A stretch of 64,000 nucleotides of DNA from Pseudomonas lurida (GCF_013522705.1 NZ_JAAMRE010000017.1:1-64000), one strand, 5' to 3'. Counted from the stretch's first letter, positions 7,818 through 16,825 are shown. Translations and numbers: made by a program. Notes: generated by a model from the letters alone, not told the origin.

Positions 7818-10142
7818 TTAATTCATCCAGCCCTTGACCCAGTCCATCACCGATTCCGCGTCAGCAGGGGCACCGCCACCGCACGCGGCACCGGGTGGTG
7901 GTTCGCTGCCGCGAATATACGGCATCTGCACCGCCCCCGGACAGTTCGCATCGGAGCCCTGGCCGGTGTGTGGATCAATCCAGGCCTGCACAATGTTGTC
8001 CGGCTGCGGCATGTTCAACGGAAGCGGGTCGGCCTTGCGCATGAAACTGGTCCAGACCTGCAACGCCCCCGTGGCACCGGTGAACGGCGTCTTGCCATTA
8101 TCGTCACGGCCCAACCACACGACAGCCAGCACATCCTGTCCAAAACCTGCGAACCAGCTGTCGCGCGAATCGTTACTGGTACCCGTCTTGCCCGCCAACG
8201 TCAGATTCGAAGGCAGCACTTTATAGACCGAACTGCCAGTACCTTCGCGCATCACGCGCTGCATAGCATTCTGGATCAGGTAGATGGAACCCGCGTCGAA
8301 ACGCTGCTGAATCTGGAACGGATAGCGCTTGAGCGGTTCACCCTCGGCCGTCAATACGCTGCGAATACCGCGCATCGGCGTGTTGAAGCCACCGTTGGCC
8401 AGGGTCTGGTACATGGTTGCAACTTCCATTGGCGTCATGGCGCCGGCGCCCAGCAGGATCGATGGGAACGCCGGGAATTCCCGCTCGATGCCCAGGCGCG
8501 CCAGCGTCTTGAGCACGCTCGGCACCCCGACTTCCAAGCCGAGCCGAGACGTGGAGATGTTGTAGGAGTGCGCCAACCCCTGGTACAGAAATACCGTGCC
8601 ATGGGAACGGCGATCAAAGTTCTGGGGGGTCCAGACCTGGCCATCGGCGCCCTTGACCGACAGCGGATCGTCCGAGAGCCAGCTGGTGAGCGTGTACTTG
8701 TTCGGTTTTTCCAACGCCGTCAAATACACCGCCGGCTTGACCAGCGAGCCAATCGGACGCACAGCATCCAAGGCCCGATTGAATCCGGCGAAGCTGGCCT
8801 GACGACTGCCGATCATGGCCTGCACCTCACCCGTCTCAGGATTGGTCACGACCATTGCCGCTTCCACTTCATCGGAACCCTTGCGGCCGGTCAGGCGCTT
8901 GAAGGTGTCGTTGACCGATGCTTCGGCCTTCATCTGCAGGATCGGATCGAAGCTGGTGAAGATCCGCAGGCCTTCCTCGGTCAAGTCTTCGTCGCGGTAG
9001 TCTTCACGCAACTGGCGTTTGACCAGGTCGATAAAGCCGGGGAAGGAGCTGTCCGCCAACTTGCCACGCGAGGTCACGCCCAGCGGCATTTTCTTGGCTG
9101 CGGCAACCTGCTCGGCGGTTGCGACACCCTGCTGCTCCAGCACGTCCAGCACCAGGTTACGGCGTTCCAGCGCGCGCTCCGGGTTGCGACGCGGGTTGTA
9201 ATAGGACGGGCCCTTGACCATGCCGACCAGCAGTGCGACCTGATGCAGCTTCAATTCGGACAGCGGTTGACCGAAAAAGAACTGACTGGCCAGGCCAAAA
9301 CCATGCACCGCGCGCTGGCCGTCCTGGCCGACGAAGACTTCATTAAGGTAAGCCTCGAGAATTTCCTGCTTGCTGTAGTGCAGCTCAAGCAGCATCGCCA
9401 TCATGGCTTCAGTGAGCTTGCGGGTCAGGCTGCGCTCGTTGGTCAGGTAGAAGTTCTTGACCAATTGCTGGGTAAGCGTACTGCCGCCCTGGGTCATTTT
9501 GCCGCCGGAGGTATTTACCCAGATGGCGCGGGCAATCGACTTGGGCGAGACGCCCCAGTGACTGTAAAAATCGCGATCCTCCACCGCAACCAGCGTTTCG
9601 AGCAGGTACGGCGGCACCTGGTCCAGCTTGATCAGGATGCGATCTTCGAGATTCTTGGGGTAAATGCCGCCGATCATCAGCGGTTCCAGGCGAACCACCG
9701 GCAGCTTCGAGCCGTTGAGCGACGACAGTTCGGCTACATAGTCGCCGGAGAAGCGCACACGTACCGGCTGAGGTTTTTCCAGACCTTCATAGAACTGGAA
9801 ACCACGGGTGTTCAAATCGACGGTGTTACCGCTGACGGCGGCGGCACCGGGGCCATTGCTGACGGGTTCACGACGATAACCGAGCGCGTCGAGCTCGGTG
9901 AGGAAGTCGTCCTTGCTCAGCTTCTGGCCGGTAAACAACTCCAGCGGGCGTGCGTAGACCTTGGCCGGAATGGTCCACCGTTTACCGGAGAATTTCTCCT
10001 GGACCACGGCGTCGAGGTACACCGCAAAGCCGGCGAGCACGACAAGACCGACAAGGCCGAGCTTGAGCGCCCAGCCCAACCAGGGGCGCAGGCTGCGGGA
10101 GGGTGTTTTTTTACGGGAACGGGGAGATCGGGTTCGAGTCAT
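7818..10142 (-). CDS. mrcB: Penicillin-binding protein 1B (bifunctional peptidoglycan synthase)
   Basis: A class A PBP that polymerises glycan strands and cross-links peptides at the inner membrane. The 774-aa protein has a basic cytoplasmic tail, one membrane helix (about 22-43), a UB2H-like region, a GT51 domain with catalytic E188 in 'EDRDFYSHWG' and the 'QGGSTLTQQLVKN' motif, then a transpeptidase domain with S466-L-V-K469, S526-Y-N528 and K652-T-G-T-S. lpoP follows. A perfect TATAAT lies 8 nt before the ATG and no ribosome-binding site is visible, so the mRNA may be nearly leaderless. Confidence 0.97.
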   Translation of the reverse strand: MTRTRSPRSRKKTPSRSLRPWLGWALKLGLVGLVVLAGFAVYLDAVVQEKFSGKRWTIPAKVYARPLELFTGQKLSKDDFLTELDALGYRREPVSNGPGAAAVSGNTVDLNTRGFQFYEGLEKPQPVRVRFSGDYVAELSSLNGSKLPVVRLEPLMIGGIYPKNLEDRILIKLDQVPPYLLETLVAVEDRDFYSHWGVSPKSIARAIWVNTSGGKMTQGGSTLTQQLVKNFYLTNERSLTRKLTEAMMAMLLELHYSKQEILEAYLNEVFVGQDGQRAVHGFGLASQFFFGQPLSELKLHQVALLVGMVKGPSYYNPRRNPERALERRNLVLDVLEQQGVATAEQVAAAKKMPLGVTSRGKLADSSFPGFIDLVKRQLREDYRDEDLTEEGLRIFTSFDPILQMKAEASVNDTFKRLTGRKGSDEVEAAMVVTNPETGEVQAMIGSRQASFAGFNRALDAVRPIGSLVKPAVYLTALEKPNKYTLTSWLSDDPLSVKGADGQVWTPQNFDRRSHGTVFLYQGLAHSYNISTSRLGLEVGVPSVLKTLARLGIEREFPAFPSILLGAGAMTPMEVATMYQTLANGGFNTPMRGIRSVLTAEGEPLKRYPFQIQQRFDAGSIYLIQNAMQRVMREGTGSSVYKVLPSNLTLAGKTGTSNDSRDSWFAGFGQDVLAVVWLGRDDNGKTPFTGATGALQVWTSFMRKADPLPLNMPQPDNIVQAWIDPHTGQGSDANCPGAVQMPYIRGSEPPPGAACGGGAPADAESVMDWVKGWMN

Positions 10143-10150
10143 GGCGGCGG

Positions 10151-10156
10151 ATTATA
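10151..10156 (-). promoter_or_regulatory. Candidate -10 box of mrcB, leaderless arrangement
   Basis: A perfect TATAAT on the minus strand ends 8 nt before the mrcB ATG. Transcription starting about seven bases past it would begin within a base or two of the start codon. No good -35 box is found at 16-18 nt; TTGATC is present but only 14 nt away. Confidence 0.4.
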
Positions 10157-10194
10157 CGCACTTTATCGATGATCAACATGAGCCGGACAGCGGT

Positions 10195-10222
10195 TTGCAC
10201 GACCGCCCACAGCGGCCATAAT
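10195..10222 (+). promoter_or_regulatory. Candidate promoter of the kinase/P-loop fusion gene
   Basis: TTGCAC (10195-10200), a 16-nt spacer and CATAAT (10217-10222) precede the GTG-start gene by about 40 nt, diverging from mrcB. Confidence 0.4.
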
Positions 10223-10260
10223 GCCCACCATGATTTCCCCCAGACTCTGAAGGATCGCCC

Positions 10261-11817
10261 GTGAGCCAGTCCCTGATCGCAGCCCTGCAAAACCCGGCGT
10301 TGTACCCGCATCCGGTAGAAGCGTTCCAAGTCATCGAAACCCATATCTCCTGGGTCATTTTGACCGGCCCTTATGCCTATAAACTGAAGAAGCCGATGAA
10401 CTTCGGATTCCTGGACTTCACCGCCCTGGACGATCGCGGGCACTTTTGCAAAGAGGAACTGCGTCTCAACCAACGCCTGACAACAGATTTATATCTGGAC
10501 GTACTGCCGATTACCGGCACCACCGAATCGCCGCAATTGGGCGGTGATGGCCCGGTGATCGAATACGCGCTGAAAATGCGCCAGTTTCCGCAAAGCCAGC
10601 TGCTGAGCACCTTGCAGGCCAATGGCGAACTGACCAGTGCGCACATCGATGAGATGGCCCGGCAGATCGCGCACTTTCATCTCACCGCCCCACACGTACC
10701 GCAAGCTCACCCCGCCGGCACCCCGGACGAGGTGATGGCGCCGGTGCGACAGAACTTCGAACAAATTCGGCCTTTCCTCAGCGATAAGGCCGACCTGATT
10801 CAACTCGACGCCCTGCAAGCCTGGGCCGAAAGCAGCTTCGAGCGCCTCAAGCCACTGCTCGCGCAACGCAAGCTCGATGGGTTCACCCGCGAATGCCATG
10901 GTGATATCCACCTCGGCAACGCTACGCTGATCGATGGTCAGGTGGTCATTTTTGACTGCATCGAATTCAACGAGCCGTTTCGCTTCACCGACGTTTACGC
11001 CGACACCGGCTTCCTGGCCATGGACCTGGAAGATCGCGGGCTCAAGTCCCTGGCTCGCCGCTTCATCAGCCAATACCTGGAGCTGACCGGTGACTATCAG
11101 GGCCTTGAGTTGCTGAACTTCTACAAAGCCTACCGCGCCCTGGTCCGTGCCAAAGTTGCGCTGTTCAGCATGCCGAGCGAGGCCAGCCCGGTGCAACGCG
11201 CCACCACCCTGCGCCAGTACCGCAACTACGCCAATCTGGCGGAAAGCTACAGCACCATTCCATCGCGCTTTCTGGCGATCACCCACGGTGTGTCGGCGGT
11301 TGGAAAGAGCCACGTTGCCATGCGCCTGGTGGAAGCCTTGGGCGCCGTACGCCTGCGTTCGGACGTGGAGCGCAAGCGCCTGTTCGGCCAACAGCAGATA
11401 GAAAACACGCCCCAGGCCGGTATCTATGCCGCCGATGCCAGCATCAAGACCTACGCACGCCTGAATGAAATCGCCACCATCGTGCTGCGCGCCGGTTTCC
11501 CCGTGGTGCTGGATGCCACATTCCTCAAACGCGAACAGCGCGATGCCGCCGCCAAAGTCGCCGAAGCCACCGGTGCGCCTTTTCTGATTCTGGATTGCAA
11601 TGCGCCACCCGCGGTAATCGCCAGCTGGCTGGCACAACGTCAGGCGGAACAAAACGACCCTTCCGACGCGACCCTCGCCGTTATTGAGGAACAACAGGCC
11701 AACCGCGATCCGCTGACGGCCGAAGAACTGCTGCAGAGCAAGCGCGTAGAGACCAATCAGAGCGGGACATTGGATGCGTTGGTCGCGAACATTCGCCAAC
11801 GTCTGCCAGGCTTGTAA
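10261..11817 (+). CDS. Fusion of aminoglycoside-phosphotransferase-like domain and P-loop kinase domain
   Basis: The 518-aa protein joins two domains. The N-terminal part (about 1-300) resembles the kinase-like fold, with 'CHGDIHLGN' at 212-220 and a following D232 in the Brenner and metal-site positions. The C-terminal part (about 335-518) is a P-loop ATPase with Walker A GVSAVGKS at 343-350 and zeta-toxin/AAA-like architecture. The substrate is unknown. The start is GTG at 10261, preceded by AAGGA at a good distance. It is transcribed divergently from mrcB and stands alone. Confidence 0.85.
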   Translation: MSQSLIAALQNPALYPHPVEAFQVIETHISWVILTGPYAYKLKKPMNFGFLDFTALDDRGHFCKEELRLNQRLTTDLYLDVLPITGTTESPQLGGDGPVIEYALKMRQFPQSQLLSTLQANGELTSAHIDEMARQIAHFHLTAPHVPQAHPAGTPDEVMAPVRQNFEQIRPFLSDKADLIQLDALQAWAESSFERLKPLLAQRKLDGFTRECHGDIHLGNATLIDGQVVIFDCIEFNEPFRFTDVYADTGFLAMDLEDRGLKSLARRFISQYLELTGDYQGLELLNFYKAYRALVRAKVALFSMPSEASPVQRATTLRQYRNYANLAESYSTIPSRFLAITHGVSAVGKSHVAMRLVEALGAVRLRSDVERKRLFGQQQIENTPQAGIYAADASIKTYARLNEIATIVLRAGFPVVLDATFLKREQRDAAAKVAEATGAPFLILDCNAPPAVIASWLAQRQAEQNDPSDATLAVIEEQQANRDPLTAEELLQSKRVETNQSGTLDALVANIRQRLPGL

Positions 11818-11873
11818 GAAATATTTCTTGGTCGTGTCGCTGCTTGAGGCGCGCGACCTGTAAATAGTGGCAC

Positions 11874-11879
11874 TATAAT
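11874..11879 (+). promoter_or_regulatory. Candidate -10 box of the pentapeptide gene
   Basis: A perfect TATAAT lies 30 nt upstream of the pentapeptide-repeat gene. No convincing -35 box is seen at 16-18 nt, so only the -10 element is claimed. Confidence 0.4.
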
Positions 11880-11909
11880 GGCGTCATAATTCCAACAGGA
11901 GTCGCCTTC

Positions 11910-12254
11910 ATGAGTCAGCCCAAGCTTCTCGATTCTCCGCTCTACTCGCTCCTGCATAAAGATGATATTCGCGGCTTCAACCACGAGCGCCCGACAGAGG
12001 GCATTGTCGATATGCGGGGCGGCGACTTCCGTGGGCTGGACCTGCGCGAGCTGAACGCCAATGGCGTGGATTTCACCGACGCGTATTTCCGCTCCGCCGA
12101 TTTGCGCGGCGTGGATTTGCGCGGTTGCTCGCTGGAAGGCGCCAGCCTGGCGCATGCGCAGATTTCAGGCGCCTACTTTCCGCCTGAGCTGACCGCGGAT
12201 GAAATCCTCATGTCGGTCAATTTCGGCACCCGCCTGCGCTACCGCACCAAGTGA
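11910..12254 (+). CDS. Pentapeptide repeat-containing protein
   Basis: A 114-aa soluble protein whose middle (about residues 35-90) is built of A(D/N)LxX-type pentapeptide units, such as 'DFRGLDLRELNANGVDF' and 'ADLRGVDLRGCSLEGASL'. These form a right-handed quadrilateral beta-helix. The run is short, about eleven units, and is flanked by non-repeat ends, so it is not a typical Qnr-type DNA mimic. Function unknown. An AACAGGAG ribosome-binding site precedes the ATG. Confidence 0.85.
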   Translation: MSQPKLLDSPLYSLLHKDDIRGFNHERPTEGIVDMRGGDFRGLDLRELNANGVDFTDAYFRSADLRGVDLRGCSLEGASLAHAQISGAYFPPELTADEILMSVNFGTRLRYRTK

Positions 12255-12457
12255 TCCCAACGACCTAAGCCCCGGTCATGCAAGCGCATAACCGGGAGCT
12301 TGCGGCTGCGTCAGTCATGGCTACCACTCCATTCTTATAAGCGTTTAAGCCGCTTCGGAGCAAAGAACTGCACTTTTCCTACTGAGCGCTACACTCCTTT
12401 TCAGGCTTGCCTGGTCACGATACCCACCGAACCATTCGGCCGTCGCAAGGAGGCTTG

Positions 12458-12730
12458 ATGAACGATGAGCTGCAACACCTGAAAAACCTCGGCAAGACTT
12501 CAGCACAGTGGTTGCATGCGGTGGGCATCCACAGTGCATCCGACTTGCGTCGCCTGGGCGCGGTCGACGCGTACAGAGCCGTCAGGACCCGCGGATTTCG
12601 GGCGTCTAAAGTGCTGTTATATGCGATTGAAGGGGCATTGCTGGATGTGCACTGGAATGACATACCTGCCGAGCGCAAGGAAGCACTGAATCGCCAGGTA
12701 GATGCAATTGCGGCACGACAGAAAAGCTGA
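12458..12730 (+). CDS. TfoX/Sxy C-terminal domain protein
   Basis: This 90-aa protein matches the C-terminal domain of TfoX/Sxy, a small helical domain with helix-hairpin-helix character ('LKNLGKTSAQWLHAVGI' then 'LRRLGAVDAYRAVR'). In full-length TfoX proteins it accompanies a competence-regulator domain, which is absent here, so a competence role should not be assumed. The start is fixed by a strong AAGGAGG (12447-12453) five bases before the ATG at 12458; a TTG seventeen codons upstream would lie before that site. Confidence 0.85.
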   Translation: MNDELQHLKNLGKTSAQWLHAVGIHSASDLRRLGAVDAYRAVRTRGFRASKVLLYAIEGALLDVHWNDIPAERKEALNRQVDAIAARQKS

Positions 12731-12802
12731 ACCTTTCACCCTCCAACCCCCATGTTTCGAACGAGCGTTTGAGAAAAGCTCTGATGCGAGCCGAAACAAC
12801 GG

Positions 12803-12830
12803 TTGACTCTCAAATGAGAATCGTTATGAT
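12803..12830 (+). promoter_or_regulatory. Promoter of the PrrF small RNA
   Basis: TTGACT (12803-12808), a 16-nt spacer and TATGAT (12825-12830) form a good sigma70 promoter pointing at the PrrF gene. The Fur box overlaps the spacer and the -10 box, so Fe-Fur would block RNA polymerase directly. Confidence 0.75.
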
Positions 12831-12834
12831 TATC
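12816..12834 (+). promoter_or_regulatory. Fur box controlling PrrF
   Basis: The 19-mer starting GAGAATCGTTATGATTATC matches the classic Fur consensus (GATAATGATAATCATTATC) at 14 of 19 positions by my count. It overlaps the PrrF -10 box, as expected for iron-dependent repression. Confidence 0.8.
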
Positions 12835-12836
12835 AC

Positions 12837-12949
12837 AACTGGTCGCGAGATCAGCCGATAACTGAAAGGCCCTTGGTTCGGGCGCTCAGATTATCTCCTC
12901 ATCAGGCTAATCACGGTTATTTGACCCGGCTCTTGCCGGGTCTTTTTTT
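12837..12949 (+). ncRNA. prrF: PrrF iron-responsive small RNA
   Basis: About 113 nt, read as PrrF from its 5' segment 'AACTGGTCGCGAGATCAGCC', its conserved core 'CTCATCAGGCTAATCACGG', and a 3' terminator (GACCCGGC/GCCGGGTC hairpin plus seven Ts). When iron is scarce, Fur releases the promoter and PrrF base-pairs with mRNAs of iron-using proteins, lowering their expression with Hfq. A promoter and Fur box lie immediately upstream. Only one copy is present here; P. aeruginosa has two in tandem at the equivalent place beside the heme-uptake genes. Confidence 0.9.
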
Positions 12950-12965
12950 GCCTGCCAAACCCGTA

Positions 12966-13733
12966 TCAGCGCGCGATGATCAACGGATGCCCGCGTTCCG
13001 GATGCGGCTGAACCAGCACTTCAAGCCCAAACACCGCTTTAAGGGCCTCAGGCTGCAGCACCTGCACCGGCGTGCCCAGTGCATGAGGGCGCCCTTGCGC
13101 CAGCAGTAGAATCCTGTCGCAGTAACGTGCGGCCAGGTTCAGATCATGCAGGATCACCAGCACCGCCGCCCCTTGATCAGCAAAGGAGCGGACCGCTTGC
13201 AAAATGGTGTGTTGGTGCAAAGGGTCGAGCATCGATGTGGGCTCATCCAGCAGCAGGGTCTGCCCCGCTTCACCTGGCCATACCTGCGCCAATACGCGCG
13301 CCAGGTGCACACGCTGACGCTCACCGCCGGACAAGGCGAGGTAACTGCGCGCGCTTAAATGCCCGATATCGGCGGCTTGCAACGCCGCCTTGATAATCTC
13401 GTCGTCACGCGCCTTGCCCGTCTGATGAGGCAGGCGCCCCATGCCGACCACCTCCTGGACACGGAAAGCGAAGTCCAGCGTGGACACCTGCGGCAACACC
13501 GCCAGGCGTTGCGCACGCTGCGCCCCACTCCACGCGCCCAGTGCTTTCTGATCCAGCCACACTGCGCCCTGATCCGCCTGCAATTCACCCGACAACGCCC
13601 CCAGCAATGTGCTTTTACCAGCACCATTGGGACCCAGTACGCCAAGCACTTCACCCGGCAGCAGGTCGAGGGTGACGCCCTCCAGTACGGTTTTGCGATC
13701 ACGGCGGATCTGCAAGGCTTCAACCCGCAACAT
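12966..13733 (-). CDS. hmuV: Heme ABC transporter ATP-binding protein
   Basis: This ATPase powers heme import through the inner membrane. The 255-aa protein has Walker A 'GPNGAGKST', signature 'LSGGERQRV', Walker B '[11 protein letters not shown]' and the switch histidine in 'VILHDLNL'. The ATG overlaps the hmuU stop by one base, so hmuT-hmuU-hmuV form a coupled operon. In P. aeruginosa the equivalents are called phuTUV. Heme rather than vitamin B12 is inferred from similarity and from the neighbouring PrrF and Fur box. Confidence 0.93.
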   Translation of the reverse strand: MLRVEALQIRRDRKTVLEGVTLDLLPGEVLGVLGPNGAGKSTLLGALSGELQADQGAVWLDQKALGAWSGAQRAQRLAVLPQVSTLDFAFRVQEVVGMGRLPHQTGKARDDEIIKAALQAADIGHLSARSYLALSGGERQRVHLARVLAQVWPGEAGQTLLLDEPTSMLDPLHQHTILQAVRSFADQGAAVLVILHDLNLAARYCDRILLLAQGRPHALGTPVQVLQPEALKAVFGLEVLVQPHPERGHPLIIAR

Positions 13734-14770
13734 CAGGCGCGTCCTCGTAACAGCAAGTAGAGAAAAAACGGCGCACCGATAAACGCAGTCACAATTCCAA
13801 TCGGCAACTCAGCAGGTGCCAAGGCCAGCCGTGCGACCAGGTCGGCAAACAGTAATAGGCTTGCGCCCGCCAACACCGAAGCAGGTAACAGCACCCGATG
13901 ATCGGGCCCGGCCAACAGCCGAACCAGGTGCGGCACCACCAACCCGACAAAGCCAATCATGCCCGCCGCAGCCACCGCCGCGCCCACCCCCAAGGCAGTG
14001 CAGAACACCAACTCGCGTTTGAGACGTTCAACATCAATGCCCAAATGACCCGCTTCGGATTCGCCAAGCAGCAGCGCATTCAACGCCTTCGCCCGGCGCG
14101 GCAACCATAGCGCCACGCCGGCACTCACCAGCAGCAATGGCCACAGCCGCGAATAACTGGCGCCGTTCAGGCTGCCCAGGTTCCAGAACGTGAGCGTACG
14201 CAACGTCGCGTCATCCGCCAGGTAGGTGAACAATCCGACGGCCGAACCGGCGAGCGCAGTCAGAGCAATACCCGCCAGCAGCATGGTCGCTACATGAGTC
14301 TGACCATTGCGTCGCCCCAGGCGATAAACCAGCGCAGTCACCCCCAGCCCACCCAGAAACGCACACAGCGACAACAGGTAAGGGCCGAACACTTCCGGCA
14401 AACCGCCCAGCAACGTAGCACCGACTATGGCGACCGCCGCTCCCAGGGCCGCCCCGCTGGACACCCCGACCAATCCGGGGTCCGCCAACGGGTTGCGAAA
14501 CAGCCCTTGCATCGCCACGCCCGACAGCGCCAACACTCCTCCGACCGCCAGGCCCAGCAGAGTGCGCGGCAGACGAATCTGCCCCAGAATCAGCTCAGCC
14601 TGCTCAAGCCCCTGGGCATCGAGCGGCACGCCCAGCAAGCGCAAAGCCGCACGCAGGGTGTCCCACAACGGCAGGCTCACCGGCCCCAATGCCAAAGACA
14701 GCCAGATCGCCAAGCCGCACAGCAGCGTCAAGCCGATAAACAAGGTGCGCGGTTTTACCAGAGTGGTCAT
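13733..14770 (-). CDS. hmuU: Heme ABC transporter permease
   Basis: A FecCD-family permease (345 aa) with about ten membrane helices, forming the inner-membrane channel for heme. Typical family blocks are visible: '[41 protein letters not shown]' broken into helix and loop, and '[23 protein letters not shown]' near the C-terminal third. Its ATG overlaps the hmuT stop by four bases (ATGA), and its own stop overlaps hmuV. Confidence 0.93.
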   Translation of the reverse strand: MTTLVKPRTLFIGLTLLCGLAIWLSLALGPVSLPLWDTLRAALRLLGVPLDAQGLEQAELILGQIRLPRTLLGLAVGGVLALSGVAMQGLFRNPLADPGLVGVSSGAALGAAVAIVGATLLGGLPEVFGPYLLSLCAFLGGLGVTALVYRLGRRNGQTHVATMLLAGIALTALAGSAVGLFTYLADDATLRTLTFWNLGSLNGASYSRLWPLLLVSAGVALWLPRRAKALNALLLGESEAGHLGIDVERLKRELVFCTALGVGAAVAAAGMIGFVGLVVPHLVRLLAGPDHRVLLPASVLAGASLLLFADLVARLALAPAELPIGIVTAFIGAPFFLYLLLRGRA

Positions 14771-15645
14771 CGGGCGGATTCAGTCGAGTCTGGATAAAAC
14801 ACCGCCGACAAGGCTTGCAGGCTCTGCGGCAGACGCGGTCCCAGCCCGCCGACCAGCAGGGTAGGGTCCAGCTCAAGCACTCGCCCACGCTTGGCCGCCG
14901 GTGTGGCCGCCAGAATCGGGTTTTCCTTGAACAACGCGGCACGCGCCGCATCACCGCCGAGCGCGCGATCCGCGAACACCAGGACATCCGGGCTCAACCC
15001 CGCCAGCGATTCCGCAGAAAACGGTTTGTAACCGGAGTGCGTCGCCAGATTCCGCCCACCCGCGTGCCGCAACACCCAATCCGCGACCGTGCCCCGACCG
15101 GCCACAAGCGGCTTGCCACCGGCATTGCCGACCAGCAACAACACGCCCGGCGCCTTGTGAGTGGCCTGCATCGTCGCAACGTGGGCTTCGTGCCGAGCCA
15201 GCGCGTGTTCGTACTCACTGAACACCGCGTCAGCCTGGGCTTCGTTGCCGAGCAACTGACCCAAGTGACCGAGGTTGCTCTTCAACGTCTGCAAATCCGG
15301 CTGCGCCGAGAACAGCTCCACCTGCACACCTGCATTGCGCATCTGTGCCAGCGCCGCCGGCGGCCCCATTTCCTCTGTGCCTACAAGTAAGTGCGGGCGC
15401 AGGCTCAGAACTCCCTCGGCGGACAATTGCCGCTGGTAACCGATGCTTGGCAATGCCTTGAGCGTTGCGGGATGCTGGCTGGTAGTGTCCACACCGACCA
15501 GTTTCGGCTCGCCGCCCAACGCCACCACCCACTCCGACAACGCGCCACCGGCACTCACCCAGCGTTGCGGCAGTTCAGAGGCCAGCGCCCCGTGGTTGAC
15601 CAGCAGTCCGACAACAAGCGCAATAGCGCTGGCACTCAGGCGCAT
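14767..15645 (-). CDS. hmuT: Periplasmic heme-binding protein of the ABC transporter
   Basis: This protein delivers heme to HmuUV in the periplasm. The 292-aa product starts with a signal peptide (about residues 1-23, ending 'HGALAS') and has the two-lobed periplasmic-binding fold typical of iron-chelate carriers. I take the ATG at 15645 because AAGGAA lies upstream and the signal peptide then sits at the N-terminus; an in-frame upstream extension is not signal-like. First gene of hmuTUV. A weak Fur-like site lies upstream (15755-15773). Confidence 0.92.
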   Translation of the reverse strand: MRLSASAIALVVGLLVNHGALASELPQRWVSAGGALSEWVVALGGEPKLVGVDTTSQHPATLKALPSIGYQRQLSAEGVLSLRPHLLVGTEEMGPPAALAQMRNAGVQVELFSAQPDLQTLKSNLGHLGQLLGNEAQADAVFSEYEHALARHEAHVATMQATHKAPGVLLLVGNAGGKPLVAGRGTVADWVLRHAGGRNLATHSGYKPFSAESLAGLSPDVLVFADRALGGDAARAALFKENPILAATPAAKRGRVLELDPTLLVGGLGPRLPQSLQALSAVFYPDSTESAR

Positions 15646-15754
15646 AACAGGGTTTCCTTCCAGGGGCAGGGCTTTTGAGGCTTGTCCGAGGTGACAGACG
15701 GGTCCCGACTGGCATCGAACGTAGCACCCCGTCAGCCAACGGGCGAAGCCGGCA

Positions 15755-15773
15755 TTTGATAATTGTTTGCATT
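15755..15773 (-). promoter_or_regulatory. Weak Fur-box candidate upstream of hmuT
   Basis: The 19-mer starting TGATAATTGTTTGCATTT region matches the Fur consensus at about 11 of 19 positions. It lies about 110 nt before hmuT and between the divergent hmuT and Rieske genes. Iron control of hmuTUV is expected, but this site is only suggestive. Confidence 0.35.
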
Positions 15774-15800
15774 TGAACGTCAAGGCACTTAAGGATTGAA

Positions 15801-16118
15801 ATGAAGTTTCTCTGCTCCTCCGCCGCGCTCGCGCCCAACACCAGCCTCGGTTTCAATATCGACGGTTGCACGTTATTGGCCGTGCGCCGCGATGGCATCG
15901 CTTACTTCTATATCAACCGCTGCCCCCATCGCGGTGTCGCGCTGGAGTGGCAGCCGGACCAGTTTCTCGACGACAGCGCCAGCTTGATACGGTGTGCCAC
16001 CCACGGCGCGTTGTTTCTGATCGAAACCGGTGAATGCATCGCCGGGCCGTGCGCCGGTAGAAGCCTGGTCGCCGTGCCCGGCCGCGAAGACGCCCATGGC
16101 CTTTGGGTGGATGCCTAG
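15801..16118 (+). CDS. Small Rieske [2Fe-2S] domain protein
   Basis: A 105-aa protein that is essentially one Rieske domain. The cluster ligands are visible as C41-x-H43 in 'CPHRG' and C-x-x-H in 'CATHG' about 24 residues later. It has no signal peptide or membrane anchor, so it is probably a cytoplasmic ferredoxin-like electron carrier or a detached oxygenase component; the partner is unknown. AAGGA precedes the ATG. It is divergent from hmuT, and its stop overlaps the 3' end of sfsA by four bases tail to tail. Confidence 0.88.
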   Translation: MKFLCSSAALAPNTSLGFNIDGCTLLAVRRDGIAYFYINRCPHRGVALEWQPDQFLDDSASLIRCATHGALFLIETGECIAGPCAGRSLVAVPGREDAHGLWVDA

Positions 16119-16825
16119 TCGAGCAACACGTCCAGGCGGCGCTCCACGCAAATCTCCTGCGCCGTGACGCGCACGCCATACGCCAGCACTTCCACCCCGG
16201 CGGCCTTGGCCTCGCGTAATGCCGCACCGTAGGCCGCATCGATTTCCACGGCCGGGCGCACTGCGTCGATCCCCGACAGATTGACGCAATACAATTGCAC
16301 GGCCCGCACGCCATCCCGCGCCAGGTGCGCCAACTCCCGCAGATGCTTGGCCCCGCGCTGCGTCACCGCGTCGGGAAAAGCCGCCACTCTGGAATCATCA
16401 AACCCCAAGGTGACGCTTTTGACTTCCACGTAGGCCGCGCCGTGGGGATAGTCCAAACGGAAGTCGATACGGCTTTTCTCCTGACCATACGGGACTTCGC
16501 GCTTCAGAGCGGTAAAACCATCCAGCTCGATGATGACCCCGGCGCGCAACGCCTCCTCCACCAACTGATTGGCGCGCGCCGTGTTCACGCAAGCCAGGCG
16601 GCCCTGAGGCGTTTCAGCGATTTCCCAGGTGCCGGGCAGCTTGCGCTTGGGATCATCGGAGCGGCTGAACCAGACCTGCCCGCCTTCGACCATGCAATTG
16701 AGCATCGAGCCGGTGTTCGGGCAGTGAATCGTGAGTAACTCGCCGGTAACGGTTTCGATATCGGTAAGAAAACGCTTGTAACGACGAATCAAGCGGCCTT
16801 CTTCGAGGGGAGGATAAAAACGCAT
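16115..16825 (-). CDS. sfsA: SfsA family protein (sugar fermentation stimulation)
   Basis: The 236-aa protein matches the SfsA family: '[12 protein letters not shown]', 'SRIDFRL' and 'YVEVKSVTL' are conserved and include nuclease-like acidic/lysine residues (D...E-V-K). The family was named for raising maltose gene expression in E. coli; its molecular function is unsettled and a DNA-binding or nuclease role has been suggested. The ATG at 16825 overlaps the preceding stop (TGATG) and has AAGG upstream; I prefer it to a TTG four codons earlier. Confidence 0.92.
   Translation of the reverse strand: MRFYPPLEEGRLIRRYKRFLTDIETVTGELLTIHCPNTGSMLNCMVEGGQVWFSRSDDPKRKLPGTWEIAETPQGRLACVNTARANQLVEEALRAGVIIELDGFTALKREVPYGQEKSRIDFRLDYPHGAAYVEVKSVTLGFDDSRVAAFPDAVTQRGAKHLRELAHLARDGVRAVQLYCVNLSGIDAVRPAVEIDAAYGAALREAKAAGVEVLAYGVRVTAQEICVERRLDVLLD

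Noticed and set aside
12271..12296. CCCGGT/ACCGGG hairpin after the pentapeptide gene as a terminator
   Set aside because: No T-run follows and the loop region is long; left out as a terminator.
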